A stretch of DNA of 64,000 bases. It comes from Lasiosphaeris hirsuta. Lineage: Eukaryota > Ascomycota > Sordariomycetes > Sordariales > Lasiosphaeriaceae. The stretch is taken from NCBI GenBank assembly GCA_030549175.1, contig JAUKUA010000006.1:3782001-3846000 (forward strand). The letters run 5' to 3'. Positions 32,096-42,870 of the stretch are shown piece by piece (position 1 is the stretch's first letter; the number at the start of each line of letters is the position of its first letter). The notes under the pieces are model-generated. The model saw only the letters and a list, made by a program, of their open reading frames with translations. It was not told where the DNA came from and ran no database searches. Position numbers and translations under genes: made by a program.

Positions 32096-33675
32096 GGGAT
32101 CTGATGGAGGCGCACTATCCAACTGATGCGGGCGCACTATGCAGGCGCACTTGGTCAATTCTGCCAGTCACGTCTCCTAGATATACCCCCATAGCATTCT
32201 AGCCATCAAAATCGCCAACAAATAGTGTCAAATCCGATGCACCAATTGACACTGCAAAATGTAAAATAACAACACTATCAACATCACAAGGCCCTGTATG
32301 CCGCGCAATTGAATTGAAAGGCCCAAGGCCCTGAAAATGCCAAATCCGCAGTCTTTGAAGTGCCACACGATATAACTACCTAAGCCCTGGCCCCTAGAAA
32401 CGCCGAATCTGCAGTCTTTGACGATAAACAACACTATCCTGGGCACAGGATCAATCTAACCCTAATGCCCTGGCTGTCGGCCGCACCTCCCGACCGCTGC
32501 GAGTGGTTCTCTTGATGACAGGAGGCTCCAAAGAGGCGGGTGCACGCCTTTTTTTCGGTGGCGGCTGGCTCCTGCGTGCTGCCACTGATCATCAAACCGC
32601 TCCTGGGCTTTGGCTTGATGGCAAGCCTACTACTAGGCACTGGCGATAGCTCTGGCGCTGGCCTGGGCTCTGGAACTAGCGGAGGGTTCGTGATAGTGGG
32701 CTTGGTGTTGCGGTTCTTGGATCCGCGTGGCTGACCCCTGGCCTTCTTAGGTCCCTGCCCCTGGACCTACATGCCCTGGCCTTCCTACGTACCCTGTATA
32801 TTATCCTCCTCTTGATCCTTATCTTCCGATATCTAGATCGGCCTTCCTTACGTGCCAAATCTGCCACTGGGAATAGCGTCATCCTCGCTGAGGTTCAGCT
32901 CCTACTGTGAGAGCTCACGCCACACGCTCTGGCACAGAGGTGAAGGAGCACCCGCCTTCACTAGCTCCGACGTAGTGCGCGTGCGCTTTGCCTTGGCACT
33001 GGCGCTCTTGGGCATGGATCTTCCTAGCGTACGTAGACCAGGGGTCTTAGGATCTTACACAGGCAATAGCATAGCCACTGCTATTGCCGCCTGGACGTTC
33101 TTTGGCCTGCCGCGTTGCCGTTCTACGATCTTAGGGTCTCGGATTCGAAGGTATGGATCTTCATGGTCCTATAATAAGCGGTTAGCGATAAAGCTATTCG
33201 CAAATCTCAGAGTACTCACAAGTCTAGTCTTCAGATGCTAATTCGTCAATGGCAGTCGTACGTACGCGGCACGCGGGGTCGGATTCCTACGTCGGCATCT
33301 TATATCGGCCTCCTAAAGGCGCGCGCAACGGTATTTAGGCTGGAAAAAGTCGAATTCGATGCTTTCGATAGTATAAGGTTAATCTATAACGACGATATTA
33401 GCCTTGAACGCAGTTGTGTGTAGGTGTGGCATCACGAACCTTCGTTACGTGGGGAAATAGTTGGTAACTGAAAGTGGTGGGGTTGGACGATTTGATGGCT
33501 GGATCGCTCAATTGGCACTTGGCTAGCATGGAGTGGTTGCACCCTAATTGGCATACCCCCTCCGTTTGGGAGCTTGAAAGCGGTGAAGATTTCCCATACA
33601 TAGCCCTAACCCTGCAGTAAGTGCGTCTGCATAGTGCGCCTGTATCAAAAGGGTAGTGCGCCTCCATCAGATCCC
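32096..33675 (-). mobile_element. 1.58-kb DNA element with 57-bp inverted repeats (hAT- or Mutator-like)
   Basis: Imperfect terminal inverted repeats of about 57 bp (32096-32152 and 33619-33675) start GGGATCTGATGGAGGCGCAC. Each contains the word GCGCACT or a one-base variant three times. Flanking 8-mers CTTAATAT (32088-32095) and CTTATTAT (33676-33683) match at 7 of 8 positions, as an aged target duplication. An 8-bp target would suggest hAT; the long repeats and the Arg-rich tail also fit Mutator-like elements. The superfamily is unresolved. Confidence 0.72.
32434..33240 (-). pseudogene. Degraded Arg/Lys/Pro-rich element-encoded frame
   Basis: Inside the element the minus strand keeps one long frame with several TAG/TAA stops: LRFANSFIANRLL, DPYLRIRDPKIVERQRGRPK, SELVKAGAPSPLCQSVWREL and a basic tail KARGQPRGSKNRNTK ... 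KPKPRSGLMISG. RGRP-type motifs resemble AT-hooks at the C terminus of some fungal Mutator-like transposases. No catalytic core is present, so the element is non-autonomous or internally deleted. The assignment to a transposase is inference. Confidence 0.5.
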
Positions 33676-35400
33676 CTTATTATAAGCCACTGTGAGAGCC
33701 CAGACAGCCTCTGACTGGATCGAAGAGAACCGCGAGCCATCGATAGTGACATCCCAAAACTCAAATGTATCCGATGCCCCAGTTCGTTCAGTGCTGGTTT
33801 GACTCCCGGTATCATCCGTCGAGGGAGAACTCTGGTCACCGGATACCACCGAGGATAAGTCAGATCGTTTCACTGCCGAGACGATCGAGACCGCAGCCGG
33901 AGACTTTTGGCCGCTGTCTACATCCGGGCTGGCCGCGTACCCAGTGAATAGTTCGCCAATGTCGACCATTTCGTTGCTTGCTGGAAACTTCCCGACGCCC
34001 GTGTGAGAGGGTTGCATTTGCGTTTGCGTCTGCGGGGACAGGGCCGGCCCAACAACGTGCTGGCTACGGTAGATGGGTTCGTCGTCGGCCGCATAGAATG
34101 CATGCGCCTGCTGGCCCTCCAAGACGCCTGATACTCTGTCGCTAAAAGCACTCCGACTACTATAGGACGATGGTATGGAGAGATCTGTACTGTAGGGCGA
34201 AGGGCCTGTGGAAATGGAGTCGTCCGTAAAGAGGCTCGAAGCGGAATTTTCCATCGTTATAACAGTCGGGGAGGGGTCTCCGGGGGAAGTAAAACTATTG
34301 GAGTTGTTGCACCCCAAAGTTCGGGGCCACTACCAGCGCCTATGTAGACATCAAGGAGACATGGCTCAAGCGCGGAAAATACGTTATCCTTCCTTGTTCG
34401 GTAGGACCGCCTTCGTCTCACTGCGGAAGCCAGCCTCGCCATTGAGTTTGCCTTTGGCAGAGGCAGCCCACACCTCTTGGCTTTTGGGCTGACCTTCGTC
34501 AGTAGACGAGGCGGTCGAGTCTTGGCCGTGTCTCCAATCGTGGTAGAAGCCCTTGAGGAAGTCGGTGATAGTACTTGGCGTGGTCCGTTCACCAAAGACT
34601 CTCTGCCGTTCGATAAAATCGAAAAGATTTTGGGAGCTGGCAGATGTCAAGTGCTGGTAAAAGAGGAATAGGTCCGCACTGGAGAAACCTGTTTCAACGT
34701 AGGGTGACTTTGGCGCAGGGCGTCCTGGGAACAGGATATGAAATATCTCGAGCCAACCATATTCAGTTGGCGTACCTCGTTTTCCCACGCCATTGACGGC
34801 GTACCAGTTGGGTGCGCTGATGGAATAGGTGAAGCTCTTCCCGATCGGACCAAACGAGTCGGGACGGGCTGTGCACTTGCTTGAGTCGATATGCTCCCGG
34901 AGATCGACTTCCCCCGAAAAAAACCCCTGAACAAGTCTTGCAGGTGTATGATGGCATGTAGTGACATCTTTTCAGATGCTGCTTGACATCCGCCAACCTG
35001 GAGAAACGGTTCTTGAAGCAGTCTCGGTATTTGGTTGGGTCAAACTTCCAGAATGGACACGCCAGGGACTGGGTATCATCGTGAGCAGCGCTTGACCTCA
35101 CCACCTTCCGTGGCCTTTTACCGGCAGCCGGGAGGGAATCATTTTCGGCATCGTTGCCGAGGTGGAGTGGACTATCATCAACTGCACAGTGATATAAGCC
35201 AGAGCTTCGTGTGGGTTCAGTTGGTCGCGGTACTCAACGACCGGAGCCTTTCCCGCGGACACATACCTCGCTTGTGCTTCACGAGGATGTTCTCCGCGCG
35301 ACGAACCGCACCTGATGGCATGTTCAGATCCCGAAGGATTGTCTGGAAGTACCTATCTGGATCCTGGCCAGGTGCTTTGAAAGGCGAGGTATTGCTGCCT

Positions 35401-35974
35401 CGACAGGGTGAGAGTCATGCCATTTTCTCAAGCCATGGCACGTGACGGCTGCAAGGCCGTCCATCCAAAGGCACATTTGCGTCTTCATCTCTGCAGGCGG
35501 CCAATGGGAAGATGGTCCAGTCTGCGGCCTTGGCACCATCACAGGTCGGCCTGGGCGAAGGCACAGTGGGAGCGAAACCGAATATTTCTCCGACTCTCCT
35601 GTTCGTCCTTCTGACTCTTGATACCAAAGAACCCGCTACTGATAGATGTGTCTTGCTGCTCGAGAAAGGCAAAAGGAGAGGATGGAGGAACTGCTGGGCT
35701 ATAAAAGATGTTGGGGTTTCTGTGAGAAAACGTACGGTACAGTACTTGGACGTCACTAGGCGCACGTTCTGAGATTATTTCAATCCGTGAGCTTCACTGA
35801 CATATAATCATACTACCTTCGCTTCCCTTTCACGATTCCATCCACCTACCTAAGATGCCGTCAACATCCGCCTCTAGAACGGTCCGGACAGGAGGTCGCT
35901 GGCAGGTGGTCCGTGCGCCACTGGGAACAGCAGCGAGCTGACAGCTGAACAGAAATGGGCCAGGCTCTGAATAA
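35401..35974. other. Region upstream of the zinc-finger-like gene
   Basis: May contain further N-terminal coding sequence of the zinc-finger-like gene. A minus-strand frame at 35415-35765 ends in TGA and is then in frame with the recognised exon, but I see no conserved motif to prove it. Confidence 0.3.
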
Positions 35975-36379
35975 ATGGCCTGTGTGGTGCTGCAGAAGTA
36001 CCTCAATGACTCGCCATCTGTGGCCGACGGACTGTTGTCTGGCGTGACTGATAAACCCGCCGTCATCAAGGCTCGGAAGGCAGCTACCAAGGACATGCTT
36101 ACCACTTGGCAAAGCACGTGGGAAAAGCTCTCTCACGAGGAGGCGGAACGGCAAGTATCTCAACACAAACCAGGCGATTTCAGAAAGCTGAATTGTGTGC
36201 AAGACGTTAGAGTTGGCCGTACCGTCCCGGGGGTGGGACACACTTTTGTGCTACCAGCTTGGCGGCTGCATGCCATGTCACAAGCGGACTTCTTGACGAG
36301 GGAACGGGCGTCGGAAACCCAGAACGATGGAGTTATCGATATGGGCGGCGCTCGATTGCTGGTGTCCACGAGTAGGTAG
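35975..36379 (+). CDS. Possible small hypothetical protein
   Basis: A 134-codon open frame starting MACVVLQKYLNDSPSVADG, with a charged helical middle (KARKAATKDMLTTWQSTWEKLSHEEAERQV). No signal peptide, membrane segment or known domain. It lies between repeat-rich DNA and an AT-rich relic. The protein-like composition is the only support. Confidence 0.25.
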   Translation: MACVVLQKYLNDSPSVADGLLSGVTDKPAVIKARKAATKDMLTTWQSTWEKLSHEEAERQVSQHKPGDFRKLNCVQDVRVGRTVPGVGHTFVLPAWRLHAMSQADFLTRERASETQNDGVIDMGGARLLVSTSR

Positions 36380-36936
36380 GTAGGTTTTAAAAAGAGAGCG
36401 TCTCCTCGTACCGTAGCGATCGTCTCTTTATACTATCCTACAACGGAGGACCGCTACAGATAGTGTAGAGGAGAAATAAGGTGTAGCTCGACCTGTTCGA
36501 GGGCTTCGCAGACAAGCTGCCAGGAAGAAAAATACTAGCGGCGACGGCGGGAAGAAAATGCCGCGTAGATTGACAATGACGAAGAAGAGGCCATGGCTAC
36601 GACAGAATGAATTAGAAGGTGGCTTTTCTCTACAGATGTTTTATATAACTTTAGCTTGATGGGTGAGTGAGCTGGGCAGGTGGGACTCGGGAGAGACATT
36701 TTTTTTTTTTTCTGTTACGGGGTTCGGAGCTCAGGGCGGAGGATGGTATCGTCGGTCTAGGAACGCGGCTTGGGAACGCTTACGACTGGGTCTATTTAGA
36801 TTTGTTATAGATAAGCTAAAAAACTTTAAATTCATGGTTAAGGCTTTAAAGGCGAAGTTATAAAGGAAACCGTCGTTATAATAAAGCGTTAAGCCTTACA
36901 ACCAACGCAAGTATTATGGCTGTAGAGGAATTCAGG
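36380..36936. other. AT-rich relic DNA
   Basis: AT-rich stretch, notably 36780-36900, with TAA-filled frames. It resembles RIP-degraded repeat DNA, but no element can be identified. Confidence 0.35.
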
Positions 36937-37040
36937 TATGTGCTTCGGAGTTAAGGGAGGGCTGGCATACTTGCCCAAGTGGGCAAGGGTTGCTGACGTA
37001 TGCGCTTGTCGAAACAGAACCTGAAACTAAATGGAAGCCT
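36937..37040 (+). repeat. Dispersed ~95-bp repeat, copy 2
   Basis: Imperfect partner of 15973-16070 (CGGAGTTAAGG ... GGGCAAGGGTTGCTGACG ... ATGCGCT). It lies about 160 bases upstream of the amidase start. Confidence 0.5.
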
Positions 37041-37203
37041 AGCATATTGCGTGTACCGTTTCGCTGGGACGGAACCAATTCATTTAGATACTGATTGACG
37101 CGTTTGTGACATTGCGAATCTTCTGTGCTTTGTCAACGTACAGTATTTCCCATTTTGAGCACGGCTCCTCCCGAAACCAAAGAACAACTTGAACTTGGCC
37201 AAA

Positions 37204-39081
37204 ATGTCTCACTTCAACGTTCTGACGACAAGCGCGACCGAGCTGCAACAGCTCCTCGCATCAAACAAAACAACAAGCGTCCAGATCATCACCGCATACC
37301 TCTCTCAAATCGAAGCGCACAACTCCAAAGTCAACGCCTTCATATCCATCGCGCCTCACGACATCCTCCTTCGCATCGCCACATCCCTCGACAACGAGCG
37401 CGCCCAAGGCCGCGTGAGGGGCCCGCTCCACGGCATCCCGATTGTACTAAAAGTAAGAACCCCGGCCACGACAACTCAGACTCGCAAAACTAACCACGCG
37501 GCAGGATGCCTTCATCACGGCCTCCGAGCTCGGGATGGGCACGACGGCGGGGTCGCGGGCCTTGATTGGAGCAAAGGCGTCCAAGAACTCGGCCATTGCG
37601 CAGCGGTTGGTCGATGCCGGGTTGATTATCCTGGGGAAGACCAACATGACGGTACGTCGCGCCTCTTGTCTGGATTGGCTGAGTTGAGTTGATGTGCGTG
37701 CAGGAGTTTGCGGGTATGAAGATGACCATGATGATGCCGGGATGGTCTGCGGCCGGCGGGCAGACGCTGTCGCCCTATGTCGGCCGGATTGAGGAGGGCG
37801 AGACGCTTTTGGGGCACTCGGTGAGGAATTCCCTACCACCCCCGAAGAGATTGCGGGCTGCTACTAAAAAAGGCTGGACCAGGCACCCGGAGGATCGTCA
37901 ACCGGCTCCGCTGTGGCCGTTGCCGCTGGTTTCAGTCCGCTGGCCATGGGCACCGAGACCATCGGCTCCATCATCACGCCCGCCTCGCGAGCCGCGTTGT
38001 ATGCATTGAAGCCCACGACCGGTCTTCAAGACGCGACCGGGCTCTACACCCTGACCGACTCTTTCGACAGCCCGGGGCCCATGGCCAAGAGCGCTGCCGA
38101 TGTGATGGCCTTGACGGAAATCGTACTCGGCCAGTCGTATCCCCGTCAGGGGTTTGGGACTTGGGAAGGACTCTCGGCTGGCTTCCTCGATCCGGCGGTG
38201 TGGAAGGCCGACGAGGGGATTTGTCGGCAGCATGAAGGAACGGCGAAGCAGATGGTATGATGGTGTTGAAAAGCCAAGACATTGCCGAGTCAAAGCTTAG
38301 CTGATGTAACAACAGAGAGACGACTACGAGTCCGCCATTGCCAAGATCAGAGACCGGGGATGCTCGGTTAGGCACCCCATTGAGCTTGCTGCCGTCTCGG
38401 ACTTGGTGGTCGACGGCGAGGCTGCAATCATGCCGATTGCGTGTAAGTCGTCCTATCTTCCGTGGCGCCCATCATGATCTGACGACGACCCCTTATAGTC
38501 TGGGAATTCAAGAGCATCTGCATACCGAGCTTCCTCGGCGCATTTGACGAGTGTCCCGTCGGCAACCTCAAAGACATTGTCAAGTTCAATGAGGAAAACA
38601 AGAGCGAGTGTCTCCCGCCTCGTGAGTGCCTGAATACGAGATTATAACAGAGGCCTTGCGACTTACCAGACTCTAGCTTACACTGAACAAAACGACCTGC
38701 TCAAGGCTCTTTACAACAACGACGACAATGAAGAGCACATATCGACGCTACGGGCAGGGCTCAAGGCGGTGGCCAGGAACATGGTCGATACGGCACTGGA
38801 ACGGGAGAATGTCGACATGATTGCTGCTCCGTCGGACTCGCCTCTGTGCATCCACGCCGCAGCAGCCGGTACGTAGTCTGACAAGAGGTTAATGTAATGC
38901 AATTAACAGAGATAACACAGGCTACCCAATCGCCACGGTGCCGCTAGGACAGCTTCGGTACAACAAACGACCATTCGGGTTGTGTTTGATGGCCAGGGCA
39001 GGCGACGATGAGAAGTTGTTGCGGTTCATGGCTGCTTACGAGGCGTCTGTTTCTGGACCGCGGCCAGTTCCTGATCTCTAG
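37204..39081 (+). CDS. Amidase-signature family hydrolase
   Basis: Eight exons: 37204-37452, 37505-37651, 37704-37820, 37883-38254, 38316-38442, 38499-38621, 38677-38868, 38921-39081. The seven introns are 52-62 nt. The product has 495 residues. The Ser-cisSer-Lys triad is visible: Lys83 (GIPIVLK), Ser176 (APGGSSTGS) and nucleophile Ser200 (GTETIGSI), with the 24-residue spacing known between the two serines in this family. The length is normal. Amidases of this group hydrolyse carboxylic amides, releasing ammonia or amines; the substrate is unknown. The IG in GTETIGS departs from the common GG, and SSTGS from SSGGS. No signal peptide, so cytosolic. Confidence 0.88.
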
Positions 39082-39533
39082 TAACATTTTGTCTAGAGAT
39101 GTATGTCATTGTGCTGATGATGATGAACCAAGTCTTTGGGGTTAGGGATACGGTAGTGGTCTTATAAGGGCAAAGTTGGTCAGCGGATGAGTAATCCCCC
39201 GCCCGCTCATTCTCTTTCGTCCGTGTTTTCGTCCGCTTTTGGTCCGCTTTTAGTCCGCATTCGCCTAGAATTGGTCCGGAGGAGCCCCACACCGACCAGC
39301 AGCCCCCCCCCCCTTTGCCGCTCTTAGCAATCGAGACCGAAAGAACTTTCCGAGCACTCCTGAATGGGACATTGAATTGTCTAAATATCGACAAGCTCCT
39401 CGTTCGGCCGGTTACGGACGGGCGCCGCCTTCTTTCCGAGTCCCCAGTTCCCACCCGACAGCCAAAGATCGCAAGTCGTCTAAAACAGTCCACGCACTAG
39501 CCCCCTAACCCCCAGATCCGCTGCCGTCGGAAA
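39082..39533. other. Promoter region of the Zn2Cys6 gene
   Basis: Spacer between amidase and regulator on the same strand. It contains a repeated TTTTNGTCCGCTTTT pattern at about 39220-39260 and a C run at 39304. No gene supported. Confidence 0.35.
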
Positions 39534-42038
39534 ATGTCTGAACAATCACTGCGCGCTGAGGCTGAGCTAAGGCGGAGAAAGGTCCGAAAGGGGACACACA
39601 GCTGCTGGGAATGTACGATGCTCCTCCCCGCTCCCTCCACTTGCCGTAGAGTCTAATGCCATGCCAAATCAGGTCGCAGACGCAAGATCCGCTGCCAGTA
39701 TGGCCTTGGAGATGACCCCGTATGCCTGCCATGCCAAGCCCGGGGGAGTGCCTGTCGCAGCCAGGAGTTCATGGACGAGTCGTGGGGCCAGCAGCCGGAC
39801 CGGCGCCTGACGCAGCGGCTCGGCCAGCTCGAGGACCTCATGTCCAAGCTCGTCGACCGCATCATGCCCGAGTCGACCCCTGCGCGATCCAAGCCCGGCC
39901 GCGGCCCGCGGAGGCCATCCCCCACGCCCACGCCCTCGGACGCCGACGCGGGGTACCAGCGCCGGCTCGACGCCCTCGAATCTTCCATCATGGGTCCCGT
40001 GATGCAGGAGTCGCCCGCCACCCTCCTCCAGAACATCCAGGTCCAGGCCCAGGCCCAGGCCCCGCAGCAGCCCCTGACCATGCTCACGCCCGAGTCGCTC
40101 CAGACCAACCACGCCACCCCGGGCAGCACTAGCACCGGCTCGGCATCGTCCCCGCTCGAGCGGGCGTCGCAGAAGCTGTACGCCCTGTTCCCGTCGCAGC
40201 ACGACGTGACCATCATCACGAAGGCCAGCGCGGCGCCCTACTTCCTGACCTCACTCTTCTACTCGTTCCGCGATGTGTTTGAGGGCCGGGCCGAGACGGC
40301 CGATTCCGTATCGGTTATCCCGCCGCTGACGAGCCACCCGACGGTGCTGGCGCGGCGGCTGCTGCAGATCATCGTGTGCATGCAGCAGCTGCCACCGACC
40401 TTTGACACGCGCCGGCTGGAGCTCAAGAGCCCGATCCCGGCGGTCATGGTCGACATCTTGTCCAACGTGTCTCGGCTGGTCAACTCGGATGACGAGGTGG
40501 TCGGGACGGTCGAGGGCCTCGAGAGCCTCGTAGTGCAGGGCCTCTGGCACGCCAACGCCGGGAACCTGCGCAAGGCCTGGCTGAGTTACCGACGCGCCAT
40601 GAACGTGGCCCAGCTCATGTGCCTCGATCACGAGTGCACGCGGTCGCTGCGGTCGGCCGACCCGGCGCGCACGTGGCTGCCGACGCCGCGGGGCATCTGG
40701 TACCGCATCGTCTCCTGCGACCGCTTCGCGTCGCTGCTGCTCGGGCTGGCCGTCGGCAGCACCGACAACAGCTACGCGACCGACGAGGCCATGAAGCGCG
40801 ACACCAAGATGGAGAAGCTGGAGAAGCTGCAGACGGTCATCACGGCGCGCATCGTCGAGCGCAACGCCAACAAGAAGGCGACGGCCGACGAGGTGTACAC
40901 GGCGACGTGCAGCATCGACGGCGACCTCGACGCGTGCGTGCGGCTGATGGAGGACGGGTGGTGGGACGAGCCGGTGCTGGACCCGTTCGAGGGCAAGGAG
41001 CACAACCTGGGCCTCATGTTCCGCCTCTTCCGCCAGGTGCAGCACTACGACCTGCTGATCCTGCTGCACCTGCCCTACATGCTGCGGCACCCGGCCGAGA
41101 GCCGGTACGAGCACAGCAAGCAGACGTGCATCCGCTCGAGCCGCGAAGTGCTCAAGCGCTTCGTATCGTTCCGCACCCTGTACAACTCGGCGTGGTCGTG
41201 CCGCCACATCGACTACTCGGCCCTGGTGGCGTCCATGACGCTGCTGCTCAGCTACCTGCGCCAACACCAGGACGCGCTGCAGCCGGTGCCGTCGTGCGCG
41301 CAGCGCGCCGAGGACCGCACCCTCATCGACGTGGTGCGCGCCCGCATGCAGCACATCGCCGTCATCAACCAGGACAAGCTGTCGCAGCAGTCAGCCGAGA
41401 TTGTGGGTCAGATGATGACCATCATCGACTCGGTCAACGCGGCTACCCTGGGCGAGCGCGGCCTGGCCGAGTTCAACGAGAACGCCATCAACCACCTGCA
41501 CCTCAACATCCCCTACTTTGGCACCGTCGACATCCACCCCACCATCAAGATGGCCGCCAAGACCGCGTGTCCCGCCGGCGGTGGCGACGGCGCGGGCGGG
41601 AGCGCTGTCTGTGAGGGCGAGGGCGAGGGCGAGGGCGAGGGCGAGGGTGAGGGCGAGGGCGAGGGCGAGGGTCGCGTCTGCGAGGGGGCCGCGGCCGTCG
41701 CGCTGTCACGGGAGATCAGCATGGCGGACCTGCAGCAGCTGCCGCCGGCCATGGCGGGCCTGTTGACGAGTGTTCAGACGATGACGACGACATCGCAGGG
41801 CGGTGTCGGGGAGCTGTCGCCGGATGACGGCATGCACAACATGGACTTTGGGAGTGCTGAAGCGAACATGTTTTCTGCCGACACGGGCATGCTGAGCGGC
41901 ATGTACATGCAGTTTGACCACCAGCCCCAGGAAGGCGTGCTCACCTTCCCTGTGACGGCCGAGGCCGATGACTGGATCTTCCAGGGCGTGGATACCACGT
42001 ATTGGTCGCTGCTGAATGAGAACAATACGGCTGGGTAG
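39534..42038 (+). CDS. Zn2Cys6 transcription factor with fungal-specific middle region
   Basis: Exons 39534-39612 and 39673-42038 (60-nt intron; GTACGA donor, TCAG acceptor) give 814 residues. The binuclear zinc cluster is formed across the splice site: Cys24, 27, 34, 44, 47 and 54 (SCWECRRRKIRC, VCLPCQARGSAC). A helical linker follows (LTQRLGQLEDLMSKLVDRIM), likely a dimerisation coil. The fungal_trans region (PF04082) spans about residues 250-480, including YRRAMNVAQLMCLDH and GIWYRIVSCDRFASLLLG. Residues from about 690 include a Glu-Gly repeat coded by a GAGGGC hexamer. It binds DNA as a nuclear regulator; targets unknown. It follows the amidase on the same strand, but a link is only conjecture. 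Confidence 0.92.
41613..41671 (+). repeat. GAGGGC hexanucleotide microsatellite in coding DNA
   Basis: About ten GAGGGC units with one GAGGGT variant, coding for a (Glu-Gly)n stretch in the regulator. The frame stays open because the unit length is a multiple of three. Confidence 0.9.
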
Positions 42039-42444
42039 GCAGGTACCAAGTAGGTACGTACCGAGGGAAGGAAGGCGTAGGCTCGACTTGGGTTTCTGGC
42101 CCAAGATGGGAAGGGATTGGACGGGCTGGGTGGGAAGGAGCGGGCGTTTCAAACTGGGGCCCTCTGTCAAATATCTAGGTAACAAGGAAGGACTTTTCCC
42201 CCAGGTCCATCAGCAACGAAACATCCAGAGGAAGATGACAAAATTTCCATGTTCACAGCCCGCTCCCCCCCCAACCTTGACAGCGTTAACGTTCTCAGCA
42301 GGTACGTGTTTTTCAGCGCATGCCAGGCCAGGCTTAATTTAGCCATGCAACCATGACATGGCCTGGTTAGAGTGTAAATGCTCTTTGGGTGACATTCATA
42401 AGAACTCAACTATGCTATAGCTGTAATTTCTCGTCTTTTAGCTA
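42039..42444. other. Intergenic stretch
   Basis: Downstream region of the Zn2Cys6 gene, between convergent genes. No gene or clear repeat seen. Confidence 0.35.
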
Positions 42445-42870
42445 CTATCGTAAAACATCATCTCGTAATGGTAGTGCATCATCTTGTAAATGTCTCCGAT
42501 TGTGTGAGTCCGGAGATTTGGGGATCCCGGGGGACGGCCGAGTGCAGCACAAGAGAGACTCCTTGGGAGATGCCTTGTTGTTCCAGACGGACATCATGAT
42601 ACAACTGGCATCGCTGACATCTGGGGTCCCATCCCTGTTCCCCATCCGAGCGCGTAGGCAGAAGTACATGCCGCAGACGAGGATAGCGATCCAAACATTC
42701 ATGACGGCCGACTTTGCCAGAAGCGTGTAAATCGAGTTGATCTCATTGCGGAATGTGGCGGGGACGGCGATGACAGCGATGGCATTTATCGATCCAGTCG
42801 GTGTTGGGAAGCTGAACCAAGTCCAGGTCATGTACGTGAACCCCGGCTGTGAGACCTGCGTGAAGGCCAT
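42445..42870 (-). CDS. Possible truncated membrane protein
   Basis: A 141-codon frame from MAFTQVSQPGFTYMTW. Two hydrophobic segments, about residues 18-38 (FPTPTGSINAIAVIAVPA) and 50-72 (LLAKSAVMNVWIAILVCGMYF), fit membrane spans. They are followed by a basic cytosolic-looking segment and a tail without features. The composition of the first 75 residues is protein-like and resembles N-terminal parts of larger fungal multi-span proteins, so this may be the first exon of a longer or broken gene. Two long A runs lie just upstream of the start (42887-42911). Function unknown. Confidence 0.4.
   Translation of the reverse strand: MAFTQVSQPGFTYMTWTWFSFPTPTGSINAIAVIAVPATFRNEINSIYTLLAKSAVMNVWIAILVCGMYFCLRARMGNRDGTPDVSDASCIMMSVWNNKASPKESLLCCTRPSPGIPKSPDSHNRRHLQDDALPLRDDVLR

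Larger units (their letters stand above)
30731..35400 (-). pseudogene. Two-module C2H2-like zinc-finger gene broken by a transposon
   Basis: Right to left: an N-terminal exon (YFQTILRDLNMPSGAVRRAE ... KHKR), an intron (GTATGT donor, GTGCAG acceptor), then module 1: SLACPFWKFDP, ADVKQHLKRCH, YTCKTCSGVF, and after one extra base in a T-run, GWLEIFHILFPGRP. An acidic Ser-rich stretch reaches AVWALTVAYNK at 33676, where the element at 32096-33675 starts. Beyond it the frame continues SEPHITTACEAACP, then module 2: KRLACPFQKRH, AHVKEHIRRCH, IYCPNCKTEF, RWFSVWRILFP. A 67-nt intron (31319-31385) precedes VRDVIRNHGL. A TGA at 31160-31162 interrupts the frame before an acidic tail ending at 30731. Several stops near 34384-34320 remain unexplained. 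Modules 1 and 2 are clearly related. Function unknown; the N-terminal boundary is uncertain. Confidence 0.68.

Noticed and set aside
40251..41354. A 367-codon open frame antisense to the large Zn2Cys6 gene
   Set aside because: It is an effect of high GC and codon bias on the opposite strand; the product is His/Arg/Ala-rich with no motif, while the plus strand encodes a clear regulator.
41613..41671. GAGGGC run considered as a regulatory G-rich element
   Set aside because: It is inside an open reading frame in steps of three codon positions, so a coding repeat explains it.
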